Below the pieces are notes generated by a model. That model ran no database searches, had not been told where the DNA came from, and was given only the letters and a program-made list of their open reading frames with translations. Both the position numbers and the translations under genes were made by a program. From Phlebotomus papatasi (Eukaryota > Arthropoda > Insecta > Diptera > Psychodidae): a stretch of 64,000 bases of DNA. The first letter of the stretch is position 1, and each line of letters begins with the position of its first letter. The stretch is from positions 108,686,627-108,750,626 of the forward strand of contig NC_077223.1 of NCBI RefSeq assembly GCF_024763615.1, given 5' to 3'. Positions 45,407 through 57,324 of the stretch are shown piece after piece.

Positions 45407-45614
45407 CACTGAGAAAAAAAGGAGGGTGCGATTAACTTTTTTTCCTCATAACTTTAACACTTTTTAGATGTAAAAATATATCAACATTTTTAATGTTAAT
45501 TTTACACCTTTATAAGGGTAAAATTAACATGAAAAAGGGTAACTTTAACCCCCAATACACCTAAAATTAACATTTCCGGAATGCTATTCTAACTTTTTCG
45601 GATTGCTTTCAGTG
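45407..45614 (-). mobile_element. CACTGAGA miniature element, copy 4 (internally deleted)
   Basis: Reverse orientation, 208 bp, TG on both sides. About 45 bases around the TTTACACCGATTTCGG phrase are missing relative to the other copies, and the far end is altered to GCTTTCAGTG. Confidence 0.85.
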
Positions 45615-45684
45615 TGTCGACTTCTAGAAGGGTACTTTGGAGATCGCAAGTCGCTATCATTCGCAGTTTGTCCTCCTCTACATA

Positions 45685-46186
45685 TCGCTCCTTGGAAATT
45701 ACAAGGGGCCAACTCAATCTGAGGCATTTTTCAGGAGACAGCATGAAAGATTAAACTTTATATAAATAACTATCTCAATTAAGTATGTTAATAAAAACAA
45801 TTTAAGTATTTTCTATTTGTATGAGCATTATTATAAACATCGAAACATACATATTTTTACCTTTCAAAATATGTTTTTTTATTAGTTAGCTCTTTGTCAT
45901 TCTAAATGATGCGCAAATTTTCATGAAATTAGAATGACACGGGGTCAACTTGCTTAAGTTAGTCCCTTGTTTCACAAAAAATTGAACGATAAATCTATTT
46001 TGTGCCCCTTGACTTCTAACAAAACCGCGCAAGCAATCATAAAGAGTAAAATTTTGAAAAACTTTTCTAATAACGAAATTTATTGACTCATATCATCTGA
46101 AATTTTATTAAATTCTCTGTCTGAGTGCATTAAAACCTCAAAATTGCCAAAAAGTGAGTTGGCTCCTTGTAATTTCCAAGGAGCGA
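45685..46186. mobile_element. TCGCTCCTTGGAAATTACAA element
   Basis: 502 bp, TA flanks, inverted ends of about 29 bases (TCGCTCCTTGGAAATTACAA, then GGGGCCAACTCA or GGAGCCAACTCA). No coding frame. Confidence 0.8.
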
Positions 46187-47309
46187 TATTAAAACTGACA
46201 AACAAACGGATGTGTTCCATTCAGCTATATTTCTCATAAATTTTTATTCTGAATATTACGACAATATTTAACTCCTAAAGGACTTTAAAATTGATTATTA
46301 AAAGTTTTGTTACATGAATATTGAGATAATTAAAGTTTCAGTAAATTAAGGTAAAAAGTTTGGATAATTCAATCAAATTTCAACAGGTTATGACCAGATG
46401 ATTTCTTGCAAATTAAGACGTTGCTTCAGATGAACTATTGCATTTTCGAGTAAATGTAAAAAAGATTTAATCTGAATGAACGTTAATTGTATAAAAATAT
46501 TTCCTTCAGCTAAGAGCTTTAGGTTTATTTTTTCTTGATCCGAATTACTCTTTATTGAAATAGTGTTGGGAGGATTTATGAATAATTTCCTGACGTTTTC
46601 GAATAGGTAAACTTATGAAATAAGTCGTTAGAAAAAGCTTTGGAAATTGGTAAAACTCATTAGAAGTGCGAGTTTAGAAGAAATTTGTTTCATAAAATAA
46701 AGTAACTTTAGTAAGTTTTAGAAAATTATAAGATAGCACATTCCGCAAAGCTTGGACTAGGACATTTTTCTATTCATTTGATTTTTCTAATATAATTTCT
46801 ATTTTAAAATATAATATTTGCAACCTCTTTAACGCAAAATTTTGACCTAGGATGATTCACATCTGAAGCACTAAATAGGGCTTAATTCAACAACTAAATG
46901 CTACAGAATTTATCAAAAACGATTGGATTAGATTGATAACACTTTGAGGACTTTTGGGTATGACACTGATGCCTTCATTTGAATATTAGTTATAAGACAA
47001 AGGTCATACTGTCTGCTGTCTAATCTAGCCCAAGTTTTTCCCATTAGTCTCGATAAATCAAATCGTTCTACAAAGTCGTAATGGCCTTATACGCAGGATC
47101 AAGATGATTTCGGATTATTTGAAAGTAATTAAAATATAAAAATATTTTATAATCACACATGCTTGTTTATTTATTTTTTTTCCTAATTATTTCACTGAAT
47201 GCACAAGTACAGATTTGTCATTTTAATTCACTAAAAATTATTGAAGGAGGGTTCTTTGTCTTTAAATAGCTGCAGTTGATCACAAAATCTTTGGGAGAGA
47301 TTTATGTCT
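46187..47309. other. Non-coding stretch between genes C and D
   Basis: Nothing recognised apart from a possible reverse-strand poly(A) signal (TTTATT, 47166-47171) for gene D. Confidence 0.4.
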
Positions 47310-47719
47310 TTAGTGTCCAATTCCATAATGTAGAGGATGTTCGGCATGTCCTTCAGTCTTCACGATGGCGTGGAAACCAGTCTTGGGATCGGAAGTGTAC
47401 TCCACAATACGTTTCGTGCCATCAGCATCATGGAGCATGTATCCTCCCTTGACAATGTCATGATGACGATGCTCCCATTGCTCCTTGTGGTCTCCGGTTT
47501 TGGGATCCTCCACTCCGTATTTGTACTCGTAGCTGGGAATGTGCTGAAAGGAAATTCAATTGTTAAAATCTTCCAAGAGTAAATCCTGAAGATGGTCCTT
47601 ACCCAGTCCTCCTTGATGGGCTCAAAGTCATCATGCCTCATCGTGTGGCTGATTGGGATTCCTGCTTCCAGGACAACGGCGAAGGCAATGCAGAGGGCCA
47701 CGGCAAGGATGAACTTCAT
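47310..47719 (-). CDS. RR-2 cuticle protein D
   Basis: Secreted chitin-binding cuticle protein, 116 residues, minus strand: exon 1 47719-47603, exon 2 47543-47310, 59-base phase-0 intron. The product has the same signal peptide as A-C, GVEDPK as in B, and the tail EGHAEHPLHYGIGH, which is C-like up to the last residue. At DNA level the intron and the first ~205 bases of exon 2 differ from B at only about two positions, whereas the promoter-to-leader block and the last ~27 coding bases look like C. This mosaic pattern suggests gene conversion. The long open frame on the opposite strand is a shadow. Confidence 0.93.
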
Positions 47720-47788
47720 TTTGAGGATTTTGAGAAGGTTTTGTAGAAGAATTCTTTAGAACTGTTTACTGTTCGAAGACACTTCGAT

Positions 47789-47827
47789 GACTGGATGACT
47801 TCCATTGAATACCTTTTGATTTATATA
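47789..47827 (-). promoter_or_regulatory. Core promoter of cuticle gene D
   Basis: TATATAAA on the minus strand at 47827-47820 and initiator TCATCCAGTC at about 47798-47789; identical to gene C from AGAAGAGGGG through the initiator. Confidence 0.8.
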
Positions 47828-48771
47828 CCCCTCTTCTAAAAATGAACTAAATAAATTGTTAGTGGAATGTGGGAGAAGAAGCAAGAACAGCAAGTTGTCC
47901 ATTCACTTCGAAGAAATAATAATCACTAGACCTCTAAAGTAGGAAGCATTCTTAGAATTCTTATTGCAGATTTACGAAACTTTGTCATTCTTATGACTAA
48001 TTGGACAAATTAATAAATCAATCGCTATTCTTTTAATTAAGGTCAGAGTCGAATGAAATATTGTAAGAATTTTTAACTAGTTCACATTATATGAACGAAA
48101 TTAATTATTTGAAGTTTTTAAGATATTCAATTTTTTTAATAATAATATTAATTAAAATGTTTTAATCAAATTTATTTTACATAAAATAAATGTTCTTGAG
48201 ATAAATAAAAATCTTGTAGAGGTTTAAGAACAATTTTGCACAACAGATTTTTTTTTAAATGTTTAATTTCTTTTAATTATTTCAATGTCACTCAAAAATG
48301 CCTGTTAGAATAGATTGATCAACATATTTGAAAGTGTAATCTTTTGGTAAAATCTAATTGTTATTGATTGTTCAACCGTGACATTCGGTCTTTAGAAATG
48401 CTAAGAAATCGAATTGTGCATTTTCAGTCACGATCTACATGCCTCAAACACCAACAACACTGAAACAGTTTTTTAGTTATGAAACTAAAATTAATAAACA
48501 CATTTTTACCATTCATCTGCCTGGTAATCTTTTACAAAATTGGCGCAAAAATAAATTTTTGCATGTTCATTTTACGCTCCATTTTATTTAAGCATTAGTG
48601 ACTCGAAATTGATTTTTTTAGAAGTTTATGGTTGATGATTTGTATAATATATCCCACAAGAAAATTCTTTCAGTTGGTGATATTAATGTTTGGTTTTTTT
48701 TTAATTCTTAAAATGCTTAAAATAGACTAAGATACATGGAAGGTCTTTGGCAAAATTAGACACTCGATAAA
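47828..48771. other. Non-coding stretch upstream of gene D
   Basis: The first 50 bases resemble the far-upstream region of gene B (CACATTCCAYTAACAATTT). Nothing else recognised. Confidence 0.4.
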
Positions 48772-48972
48772 GCGGTCTTCAGACTAGAGGTTTAGCCCAG
48801 TTTCCGACGGACAAAAAATCCTAAATAGCAACCAATTTTATTGCTCTTTCAGAAAGTAATAGGCCATTTGTCCTTAATAATCCAATACGAAATCAATTTT
48901 TTCCAAAAAATCTTGATTGTTGAAAAATTAGAGTAGTTAAGCCACATGGCTAAGTCTCAGGTCTGAAGTCCG
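48772..48972. mobile_element. CTTCAGACCTAAGGCTTAGC-family element
   Basis: Left CGGTCTTCAGACTAGAGGTT, right GGCTAAGTCTCAGGTCTGAA; the interior matches 55673-55872 along its length. Confidence 0.7.
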
Positions 48973-49587
48973 TATAAGAGCGGTAGTGTAGACAGTAAGG
49001 ATACTTCTGATCATATCGTGCTGCCCAGCCAAAGAGGCGAAATAATCTATTTTACAAAAATTGTGAATTCTGAATTCTATTAAATTAGAATGGTGTAATA
49101 TTGATTCAGGTTGTCCAGAGTGTGAACTTTTCCAATTAAATTTCAATTTTACTAGTTTTCTTGCCACATTATTGACACAATAACTAAATTTTTAAGGTTT
49201 GTTTGCCAAACAATCCTTAAAAACCATTTCAATGGAGTAATAGCGGTAATTAATTCAATATATAATTACAATAAGAATGCTTAATAAAATTTAAATAATA
49301 AAAGCAAACATTCCTGAAAAGACGTATGCGAAAAAAAATCTAGAGGATTCATAAAGTCAAAAAAAAGCTATCAAAAAATAATTTTGTTGACAAAAACGGA
49401 TAATAAAGCGACCGAGACTTTGCAAAATGCTCGAAATCGTGAACTTATGACTCAGATACTGTACCTCAAAAGTAAACACTTTCGCATCATTTACTGTTTG
49501 AAAATTCTCAACTGATTTGAGTCGATTTAACCCATTCAGTCAATGTACCAGAAATACTTGAGATAGATTGTTCATATTTTGGGATTA
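48973..49587. other. Non-coding stretch
   Basis: Nothing recognised. Confidence 0.4.
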
Positions 49588-49925
49588 CAGTAGACTCTCG
49601 CAAATTCGGCTCTTTTAAGATCGGGCAACTTTTTAATTCGGGCAGCGGTTACATTTGAAAAAAGTTTGTTGTCATTTTTCAAGTTTGATTATGATTATCA
49701 AATGAATCAAATATGCTCAAATTTGGCATGGTTTGTCTTAGTTTTGATGTGATTTTGCATTACTGATGCATTTTCATGCAATTTACGTTATATAAGTGTG
49801 TAAACTCAATATCTATATGCACATGAATAAAAAATCGTTGCATTTCAAAAAGTTTGTCGCCCGAATTTCTGTCTAATTCGGCTGACATTTCTGTCCCATA
49901 TGCCCGAATATGAGAGAGTCTACTG
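49588..49925. mobile_element. CAGTAGACTCTCGCAAATTC element, copy 1
   Basis: 338 bp, ends CAGTAGACTCTC and inverse, TA flanks. Pogo/Tc1-like miniature element by termini and target site. Confidence 0.85.
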
Positions 49926-50033
49926 TACAAGCTAAATATCCAAATTTTGAAGTTCTCACTTAAACTGGAATCGCTGGAATAGATCAATCTGGAACTCCCT
50001 GACTTCGAGAAACTAAGAAAAACGAGAAAACTA

Positions 50034-50343
50034 CAGTAGACTCTCGCAATTTCGGCTCTTTTAAGATCGGGCTACTTTTTAATTTGGACAGCGGTTACAT
50101 TTGAAAAAAGTTTGTTGTCATTTTTCAAGTTTGATTATGATTATCAAATGAATCAAATATGTTCAAATTTAGCATGGTTTGTCTTAGTTTTGATGTGATT
50201 TTGCATTATTGAGGGATTTTCATGCAATTTACGATATATATCAGTGTGTAAACTCAATATCTTATATGCACATGTTGCCCGAATTTCTGTCTAATTCGGC
50301 TGACATTTCGGTCCTATATGCCCGAATTTGAGAGAGTCTACTG
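50034..50343. mobile_element. CAGTAGACTCTCGCAATTTC element, copy 2
   Basis: 310 bp, TA flanks, same orientation as copy 1 only 108 bases away. Nearly identical through most of its length, but lacking about 28 bases near 50275. Confidence 0.85.
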
Positions 50344-50345
50344 TA

Positions 50346-51052
50346 GTTTCCTATAAATTAATAGATGAATATTTTAAAAAGAAATTTTTTTTACCTATTA
50401 TGGGGCGCGGGGAGCCCCTGTCAAACACACGTCGTAACGATCACTGAATTTAAATTCTGTGCATTCATGTCAATTCATTACAAACTCTATCGATTTAGAT
50501 AGAGTATCTATCTAAGAAAACAAACTGGCAACTAGAATTCACATCAGGAAAGAAGAAAGAGGCCAATTTTAACAAATTCGACGGGATGTCGAATTTTCCG
50601 TTCGCCATTTTGAGCAAAAATTTCGCATGACCTTCCGCGAAGCAAGAAAACAATAACAAAATGTGTTTTCATCTCTGTCGGACTATTTTTCCCAAGTAAT
50701 TGAAGACCTAAAGTTACTAAAAATGCATTGCCGACAGCAATTTTGATAAAAATTGCTCAGGAATAAATCATCTAAAATCACTCAATTTGCGTATGATGTA
50801 TAATACCATGGTAAAGAATGGGTTAAGTTCACTCAAAATATTGTCCAAATTACCTTTGGGGTAATATAATTGAATTTCGGAAAAAACAGCTAGCGGTTTA
50901 TAACCGGTTCACAAACGGTTCATTACCAGTTTACAATCGATTGGAATTAGTGCAGCCTTGTCAATGATCACAAGACCTTTCCAATGAGCCCAAATATGAT
51001 ACCATTCGGTTGAGAAGAGCCTTTTAAACCTTTGACCTTGAAAAAGCCACTA
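50346..51052. other. Non-coding stretch
   Basis: Nothing recognised. Confidence 0.4.
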
Positions 51053-51377
51053 CAGTCGAGTTCCTCAAATTTGAACAACGGTTGAGTTCAAAATGTAAAA
51101 TTCGAGGTTGTGTGAAGAAAATTTTGCGTGGAGTCTAAATTAGAACCATTTTTCTCTGGTGTTTTTTCAATATTATCGTATTATATTAACTTCCGCGACA
51201 AATTCCATTTATTTCACAATAAATTACACTGATATATTTTCTAAAATTGTTTATCTTAATTTAGGGAAGATGCATTTCATATGAATTCCGTTACATTTTT
51301 GAAAATATCGTTCAAATTTGAGGAGTGAGAAATGTCATCTATACCCCCCAAATGTTCAAATTTGAGGAACTCTACTG
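51053..51377. mobile_element. CAGTCGAGTTCCTCAAATTT element
   Basis: 325 bp, TA flanks, ends CAGTCGAGTTCCTCAAATTT and, inverted, CAGTAGAGTTCCTCAAATTT. Confidence 0.8.
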
Positions 51378-51811
51378 TATAAGGAATGATGCAACGGTAT
51401 TTTCGTATAAAGACGAAATGTCCGCCTAGGTAGTCTCTAAATTATATCTAAAAATAAAACAAAATCGCCCGATGCGTTTTCCAGTAATTTCAAAAATTTG
51501 GTAAGAGCGTTCCGATGTTGAGCGGTATGATCCACTAATTAGCTGTCAATATTGTGAGTTACAGTCCCGCCCGATGCAAACGATTGGAACTTTATGATTA
51601 AATATTTTAGTCATTCAAAATAAAAATTAAAGAAATTTTGCTTTCATTACAAATTGCTTGATATATTCATTAATATTTTATACATAGATTATCTTTGTAG
51701 GATGATGTGTTCGAAGGTATAGGAGATAGAAGGGTTAGGTTGGGGTCAATTATGAAGCCTTGCGTTGTATCACAAAGGTCCTGCTTCAGTTCCGGTGAGA
51801 CCATGATTAGA
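51378..51811. other. Non-coding stretch downstream of gene E
   Basis: Nothing recognised; includes the 3' flank of gene E, where I do not see a clear AATAAA. Confidence 0.4.
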
Positions 51812-52208
51812 TCAGTATGGATGTTCTGCCAGGCCTTCTGTCTTTACGATGGCGTGGAAACCAGTCTTGGGATCGGAGGTGTACTCCACAATACGCTTGG
51901 TGCCATCAGGCTCATGGAGCCAGTAGTGTCCCTTGACAATGTCATGATGACGATGTTCCCACTGTTCCTTGTGGTCTCCGGACTTGGGATCAAATACTCC
52001 GTATTTGTACTCGTAGCTGGGAATATGCTGGAAGAGTTTAAGGTCAAAGTTAATACTTGAGTCACTAGTTCTCGGTACTTTGAATCCTCACCCATCCTTC
52101 CTTGATGGGCTCGAAATCATCGTGCCTCATCGTGTGGCTGATTGGGATTTTGGCCTCCAGCACAGCGGCGAAGGCAATGCACAGAGCTAGAGCAAGAACG
52201 AACTTCAT
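51812..52208 (-). CDS. RR-2 cuticle protein E, diverged member
   Basis: Secreted chitin-binding cuticle protein of 110 residues: exon 1 52208-52092, exon 2 52027-51812, 64-base phase-0 intron (donor GTGAGG). Signal peptide MKFVLALALCIAFAAVLEA, then KIPIS in place of GIPIS and EGW in place of EDW. The RR-2 domain has GVFDPKSG, and GHYWLHEPDG in place of GGYMLHDADG. The tail is shorter (EGLAEHPY, then stop), lacking the YGIGH ending of A-D. It differs from the others throughout, at DNA level too, so it has escaped the homogenisation seen in B, C and D and is probably the older duplicate. Confidence 0.92.
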
Positions 52209-52272
52209 TTTGTCACTTCACTCTTAAGAAAAAGCTTCTTCAGAACTGTTGACTGTTGGAAAACACTTGGTT

Positions 52273-52311
52273 GACTGAATACCATCCATTGAACACCTTC
52301 TGATTTATATA
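52273..52311 (-). promoter_or_regulatory. Core promoter of cuticle gene E
   Basis: TATATAAA on the minus strand at 52311-52304; initiator TTCAGTC at 52279-52273. Confidence 0.75.
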
Positions 52312-53110
52312 CAAAATATGGCCCTAAAGTATTAGCCAACCACATTAAAATATCCGCAATTTTCTAATTTATTAGTCAAAATATAAATATATCGTAAAGT
52401 CTTCTTCTGCAAATAAAGAAATCTACATGAACATGTGTAGTGTCGCTGTTCTTGTGGCCTTTCGTGTTCTTGTTATTGCACATGATGACTATGAGGAAAT
52501 TCATTTGAATGGAAAGTCGCTAAAACTTGAGAAATTGTCAGTATTTCGCCACTATCTCCCTGAAAATTCTAAGAGCGTGGGAGGCTCCATCAATGGAGGG
52601 TTAAAATGGTTCAATTGAGAGCCTTGAATATCCACTGGGCGACTGTCAGAGTCAATTGCACCAAATGCATTCCACATAAGTAATTTTAGCAGACCGGCAA
52701 AGTGCAATTTCCATTGATGTGGCCAACACTTTACATTGAAGCACCTGTGTTATGTTCACATGAGACTCCCGAGACGATGAATTACAGGGAATTCTCATGA
52801 AATACCGTTCAGTGATCAATAGGCTGGATAGAAGTGTCTTTTGTCCTGAATTCTGAGGCATTTCCATTAAATGTCTCTAGGTGTAGAGCGTGGAAAAGGG
52901 TAATTTAATCTAGCCCTCGAAATGCCAGTGGTTAATGTAGGAGTGAATAAAAAAGCTGTAGGGGAAAATGGGGCAGATTGGGGCAACTTTGAAATTAGGT
53001 TGCTTTCTCCAATCTGACGAGCTTACATCTTGGACCAGAAAAGCTGAAATCCAAAAGAATGTGAGCTGAAAGGTAAAAAGGATTACGATGTTTTATAAAA
53101 TAAATAAATA
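52312..53110. other. Non-coding stretch
   Basis: A single GGGGAAAATGGGGCAGATTG arm starts at 52961 after TA. No supported gene; a 63-codon frame at 52427 has no domain. Confidence 0.45.
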
Positions 53111-54016
53111 GGGTGGAATCACCACTTCTCGCCAGTGCCCCACTTTTCGCCACTTATATTAAAATTGCAATTTTTCCATTATTTGTGAAATAAATTGGCC
53201 GTAAAATTATTTGTAACTCTACTGCTGTTACTTATAGAGTCGAAAAACACTTTGTTTTTTGTTTTGAATTTAAATGTTTGAGCATTTTTTAGAGGAATAT
53301 TTTAAGCAAGTGCATCGAATCCAATATTTCTTATCAAATATAGTAAGTGTCATGAAACTTTTATCGAACAAAATTTAATTTTTGAGTAAATAATTTGTCT
53401 ATTGAACATTTAATTACATTCGCCGAATACATAAAATTTGTATTTAGTTAGTTAATATTTTATTTTATATTATTTTTATGTATAAATGAGCCATGGCGGA
53501 AAGTGGTAATATTCTAAAATTGATTCACCACCTGTCGCCATAGCTTTTCAATAGGAGACGCTAACTTCACTTCATAGATTCTCAGTTGTCAAATTTACAT
53601 TGTTTACTTTCTGCAATAGTCTAATAATTTGATTTCTCAAATAAAAGCGAAGAAAAATCATTTATTATGAGTAATTATAAGGAAAAAGAAATGCTGAATG
53701 TGTTCTTTGCATAATATTGCCCAAAATAATCGAGTTTGAACCTTTTCAAGTGGGTGGCGAGAAGTGGTTACAGAACTGGCGAAAAGTGGTAAAAAGTGGC
53801 GACGAAGTGGTTATTTTTGCATTGTTAATAAAAAACACTTTTTTATGTACTACCGCGTTAAATTGTAGGACAATTGTTTTGACGAGTCTAGAGCCAATAT
53901 ATCTAAACAGCTTTGTGTCAAATTTGAGTTATTTGATAATAAGGGGTTAAAAGTTATAATATAATACAATTAATTTCACTTTTTCCTAAAAGTGGCGATA
54001 AGTGGTTACTCCACCC
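53111..54016. mobile_element. GGGTGGAATCACCACTTCTC element, 906 bp
   Basis: Ends GGGTGGAATCACCACTTCTC and, inverted, GGGTGGAGTAACCACTTATC; TA flanks. GTGGCGA/TCGCCAC phrases recur inside near both ends. A short frame from 53667 (MSNYKEKEMLNVFFA) is at most a trace of a transposase start. Confidence 0.75.
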
Positions 54017-54384
54017 TAAATAAGTAATTTTCTTTTGATTTTATGACTTTTTGAAAAATTTGCAATAACCTTATTAGGTAGTGTTATTTTCAATTCCAGG
54101 AAACTTAATCTGGACAAAACAATTCTCAATTTAGAGCAATGTGTACGTTGTATTGAAAACCGAGAATTGTATCTTTGTTCATATAATTCCACAGAACTCT
54201 TACGACAATCCTTCCAATCTCAAGAATGAAATACAATACAGTTACAATATTCTCTTTCACAAAATATACAGCTTCATGCTTCAATCAGAATCAATGATTC
54301 TGATTGATATGTACTTAAAAATTCTTAAAATCCCTAAAAGTAAATTCTTGAATTAATTCTCGAATATGAAATATTGAAGACGTA

Positions 54385-54638
54385 CACTGAGAAAAAAAAG
54401 AGGGTGCGATTAACTTTTTTTCCTCATAACTTTAACACTTTTTAGGTGTAAAAATATATCAACATTTTTTAATGTTAATTTTACACCCTTTTAAGAGTAA
54501 AATCAACATGAAAAAAGGGTAACTTTAACCCCCAATACACCTAAAAAGGGTAATATTTACACCGATTTCGGATCAATAATGCAGGGTAAAATTAACATTT
54601 CTGGAATGTAATTTTAACTTTTTCGGATTTCTCTCAGT
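54385..54638 (-). mobile_element. CACTGAGA miniature element, copy 5
   Basis: Reverse orientation, about 254 bp; full interior. The final base of the far terminus is altered (CTCTCAGTA), so the flanking duplication cannot be read. Confidence 0.85.
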
Positions 54639-54639
54639 A

Positions 54640-55488
54640 ATTCAACGTAATTCTTTCAAAGTTTCGAAAATAAAAATTTTAAAATTAACAACTCTTTAGA
54701 ACCGTAATAAATTCAGGTGAAAACATGAATGATTTCTATAATTAACTGAGAATCCGTCTCCAAAGTAAATTGCAGGGTTTTTCTACGCAAGTTTTGCTGA
54801 CGTCTAAAGGTGTTCTGTGTCCCAGGCAGGTGAGGGATGATACAATTTAGATGAAATTTTCTTTCCATCTCAGAGAGCAATAAGAAAATTATTTTGCTGC
54901 AAAAATAACTAGAGAAGAGGACACGAAGGAGCTGAATTATTTGCTTGGATAACCTTGGGAGTTGTTTGAGGAAGCACAGCAGAAAATGTTGTATGTGTAC
55001 AGGTGTATTGAAAATGTTTGAAAAAGGGATTGAATTGGGGTAAGAGATGAGAAATTAATTTTCATCTCGTATGTGTACAGAGTGAAAGTGAAAATTCAAT
55101 ATGGGGAGATTCCCTCTATATCTTGATATTTTGATTTGCCAGGAAACATAACGAGGCAATTTGTTATTTAATGTCAGGGAGACCAATTTGGTATTAGTGT
55201 GCAAATTGGAGGGAAAAGTGAATCATTTAATCAGTTACTGTTTCGATTGTGACGTCATGAATCCGGAAAATAGCGAATTATGGGCTATGTCATCAATTTG
55301 TTATAGGTATTGGGTTTTGGAGAATTCTATGAGACCTTTTATTTCATGAAAATTTAAGGGAAATTGAGAAAATTAAACAGATAGAACTGAAGGTATGCAG
55401 GATTTTGATATTTGAGGTTATATATGGAATTTTTGAAATTTTAAATACATTAAAAATTAAAAAAAAAAAATCAATAGAAGAAATTCAG
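54640..55488. other. Unique non-coding stretch
   Basis: Low-repeat DNA without a supported exon. Confidence 0.4.
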
Positions 55489-55491
55489 CTA

Positions 55492-55570
55492 GGGGAAAGT
55501 GCCCATGGTTCGTGTGATCCCAAGCTTTGTAAAGCCTAATTTTTTTTATATTCCTGAATAAATGTGTCTC
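55492..55570. repeat. Single arm of the GGGGAAAGTG family
   Basis: After TA, GGGGAAAGTGCCCATGGTTC and GTGTGATCCCAAGCTTTG match 1424-1640; no partner arm found. Confidence 0.6.
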
Positions 55571-55672
55571 ACCTGTCAAATTTAACGACCTCTTATCATA
55601 AGCCAAGAGTAGGGAAGTTTTTTCCGAATGAGAAACTCACCACTGTCGAATGAAGAGCCCTGTCTTCTTAGA

Positions 55673-55872
55673 CCGTATTCAGACTAGAGGTTTAGCCCAG
55701 TTCCCAATGGTCTCAAAACCTTAAACAGGAAGTGATTTTATTAATTTTTCAAAATGTAATAGGTCATTTGCCCTTAATAATCCAACCCTAAGTCAACATT
55801 TTCCAAAAGATCTTGACTAATAAGATATTAGAGAAGTTAAGCCATATGGCTAAGTCTTAGGTCTGAAGCCCG
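55673..55872. mobile_element. CTTCAGACCTAAGGCTTAGC-family element
   Basis: Left CGTATTCAGACTAGAGGTTT, right GGCTAAGTCTTAGGTCTGAA; interior parallels 48772-48972. Confidence 0.7.
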
Positions 55873-57324
55873 TATTATAGATCCTATAAGAGATGAGGTC
55901 ACATATACTTTAAGACATTTCGTTTAGCCCTATAAGTTAGTGGTCTCTGGTCCCAATTGAAATGTGACGTAGTATCTACAGCAGAGGCGTGCAAGAACCG
56001 TTGAAGCCGAATAAACGTCAAATAAAACATGTACGTCAATGGTCAAAACGCTACCAGAACAAACTTATTTTAACGTTTATTCGGTTTCAACGGTTCTTGC
56101 ACACGTCTGATTTACAGGATGGGAACCCATCACCGGCAACTATGGAGATCCGTCATTATTGGCCTGGCGAGAATAAGGCCGCCCATGCTTTCAGACCAGA
56201 TGTCGCCTTAAAGCTCTAAATACGCCTTATGAAGCAAGGAAAGAACCGTTTTGCCTTTTGTTACGAGTCCAAATATTAAGTCAAATAAACCGTCAAGTTT
56301 GAAGTTAACCCCAAGTCTTCTTAATGTCACTGGCCCAAGACTTGATCTCTACTTCCCGCTCTAAAGGTCGAAAGGTCTCATCCACAACACTGATTAAAAA
56401 ACATTCGTTAAATTCCAAACAGTTTCCAAATTTCTCTGTAATTCGATTGACATTTCAAGCCTGAATATGAAATAATCTACTGTAAGTCTTCCTTATTTTA
56501 TTTTTAGTCGAGACACATTTAGGGGAATTATCATTATTAATCGTGTCGAGAAATTCATTCATTTGTCCGTTCTTTTATTCGTTTTCGATATGTCTTGTAA
56601 TATGTTTATTCACATTACAGCCGGACTCAAAACAGTGCCATTATTAAACGGTAGATTAAATTCTATTTGCACAAAATATGCATGACTTTTGAATTTTCGA
56701 AATTAGCCAGAATTTTCGATATTAATATTCGCGATGCATTGCTCGCGTTCCTTTCACTAATAAACGTTGTGACCTGTGTCAGAGCGGCAGAGCTCAACCA
56801 GATGATTCTGGAATTGTGTTACCAGTTGAAAAAGACTGCAAATTCACTAGTGACATAGAATATTTAAATACCCGCAGGAGATATCTGTGGAATATGTTAC
56901 GAAAACGCCGTTGTGTATGCAAAACTTTTTCGACATCAATTTTTCGGTCGTCTTTCAGAGCTAACGATACAAAAGAAAAACGTTTAATTACCTCAAAATA
57001 ATAGGCAATATCCATCCAGACCTCTGGGAGAATTATAACAGATGGTCTGAAGATGTTATCTAAGCCACGAACTCACTACAGGAAGGATTTCCCAAGACCC
57101 ACAGGAGGATAGCATAGTGGGTTTTTTTCGAAATACCTTCGTTTGAATGGACCATAAGGGCCGTGGGTGTCTTGTCTATTCCAGAAAACTTTCCAGAAAA
57201 GCCAGCCATAAAAGTTACCAGGGGTGACATGATTTCTTTTCGACATTATCGACTGTCGATTCTGAAAATTTTAAATGATATGTTGCAAATCTTGATCAAC
57301 AGTCATATTCTTTGAAGAATGGTA
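55873..57324. other. Non-coding stretch
   Basis: Contains a short inverted pair CGTGCAAGAACCGTTGAAGC (55987) and its inverse at about 56083-56105 (AACGGTTCTTGCACACG). Fragmentary frames at 56660-57015 look decayed and unassignable. Confidence 0.4.

Noticed and set aside
53717..53950. 77-codon frame inside the 53111-54016 element
   Set aside because: It includes copies of the element's GTGGCGA repeats and lacks transposase motifs.
56660..57015. Possible decayed protein-coding region (61-73 codon frames)
   Set aside because: Fragments in several frames, no motif I can name.
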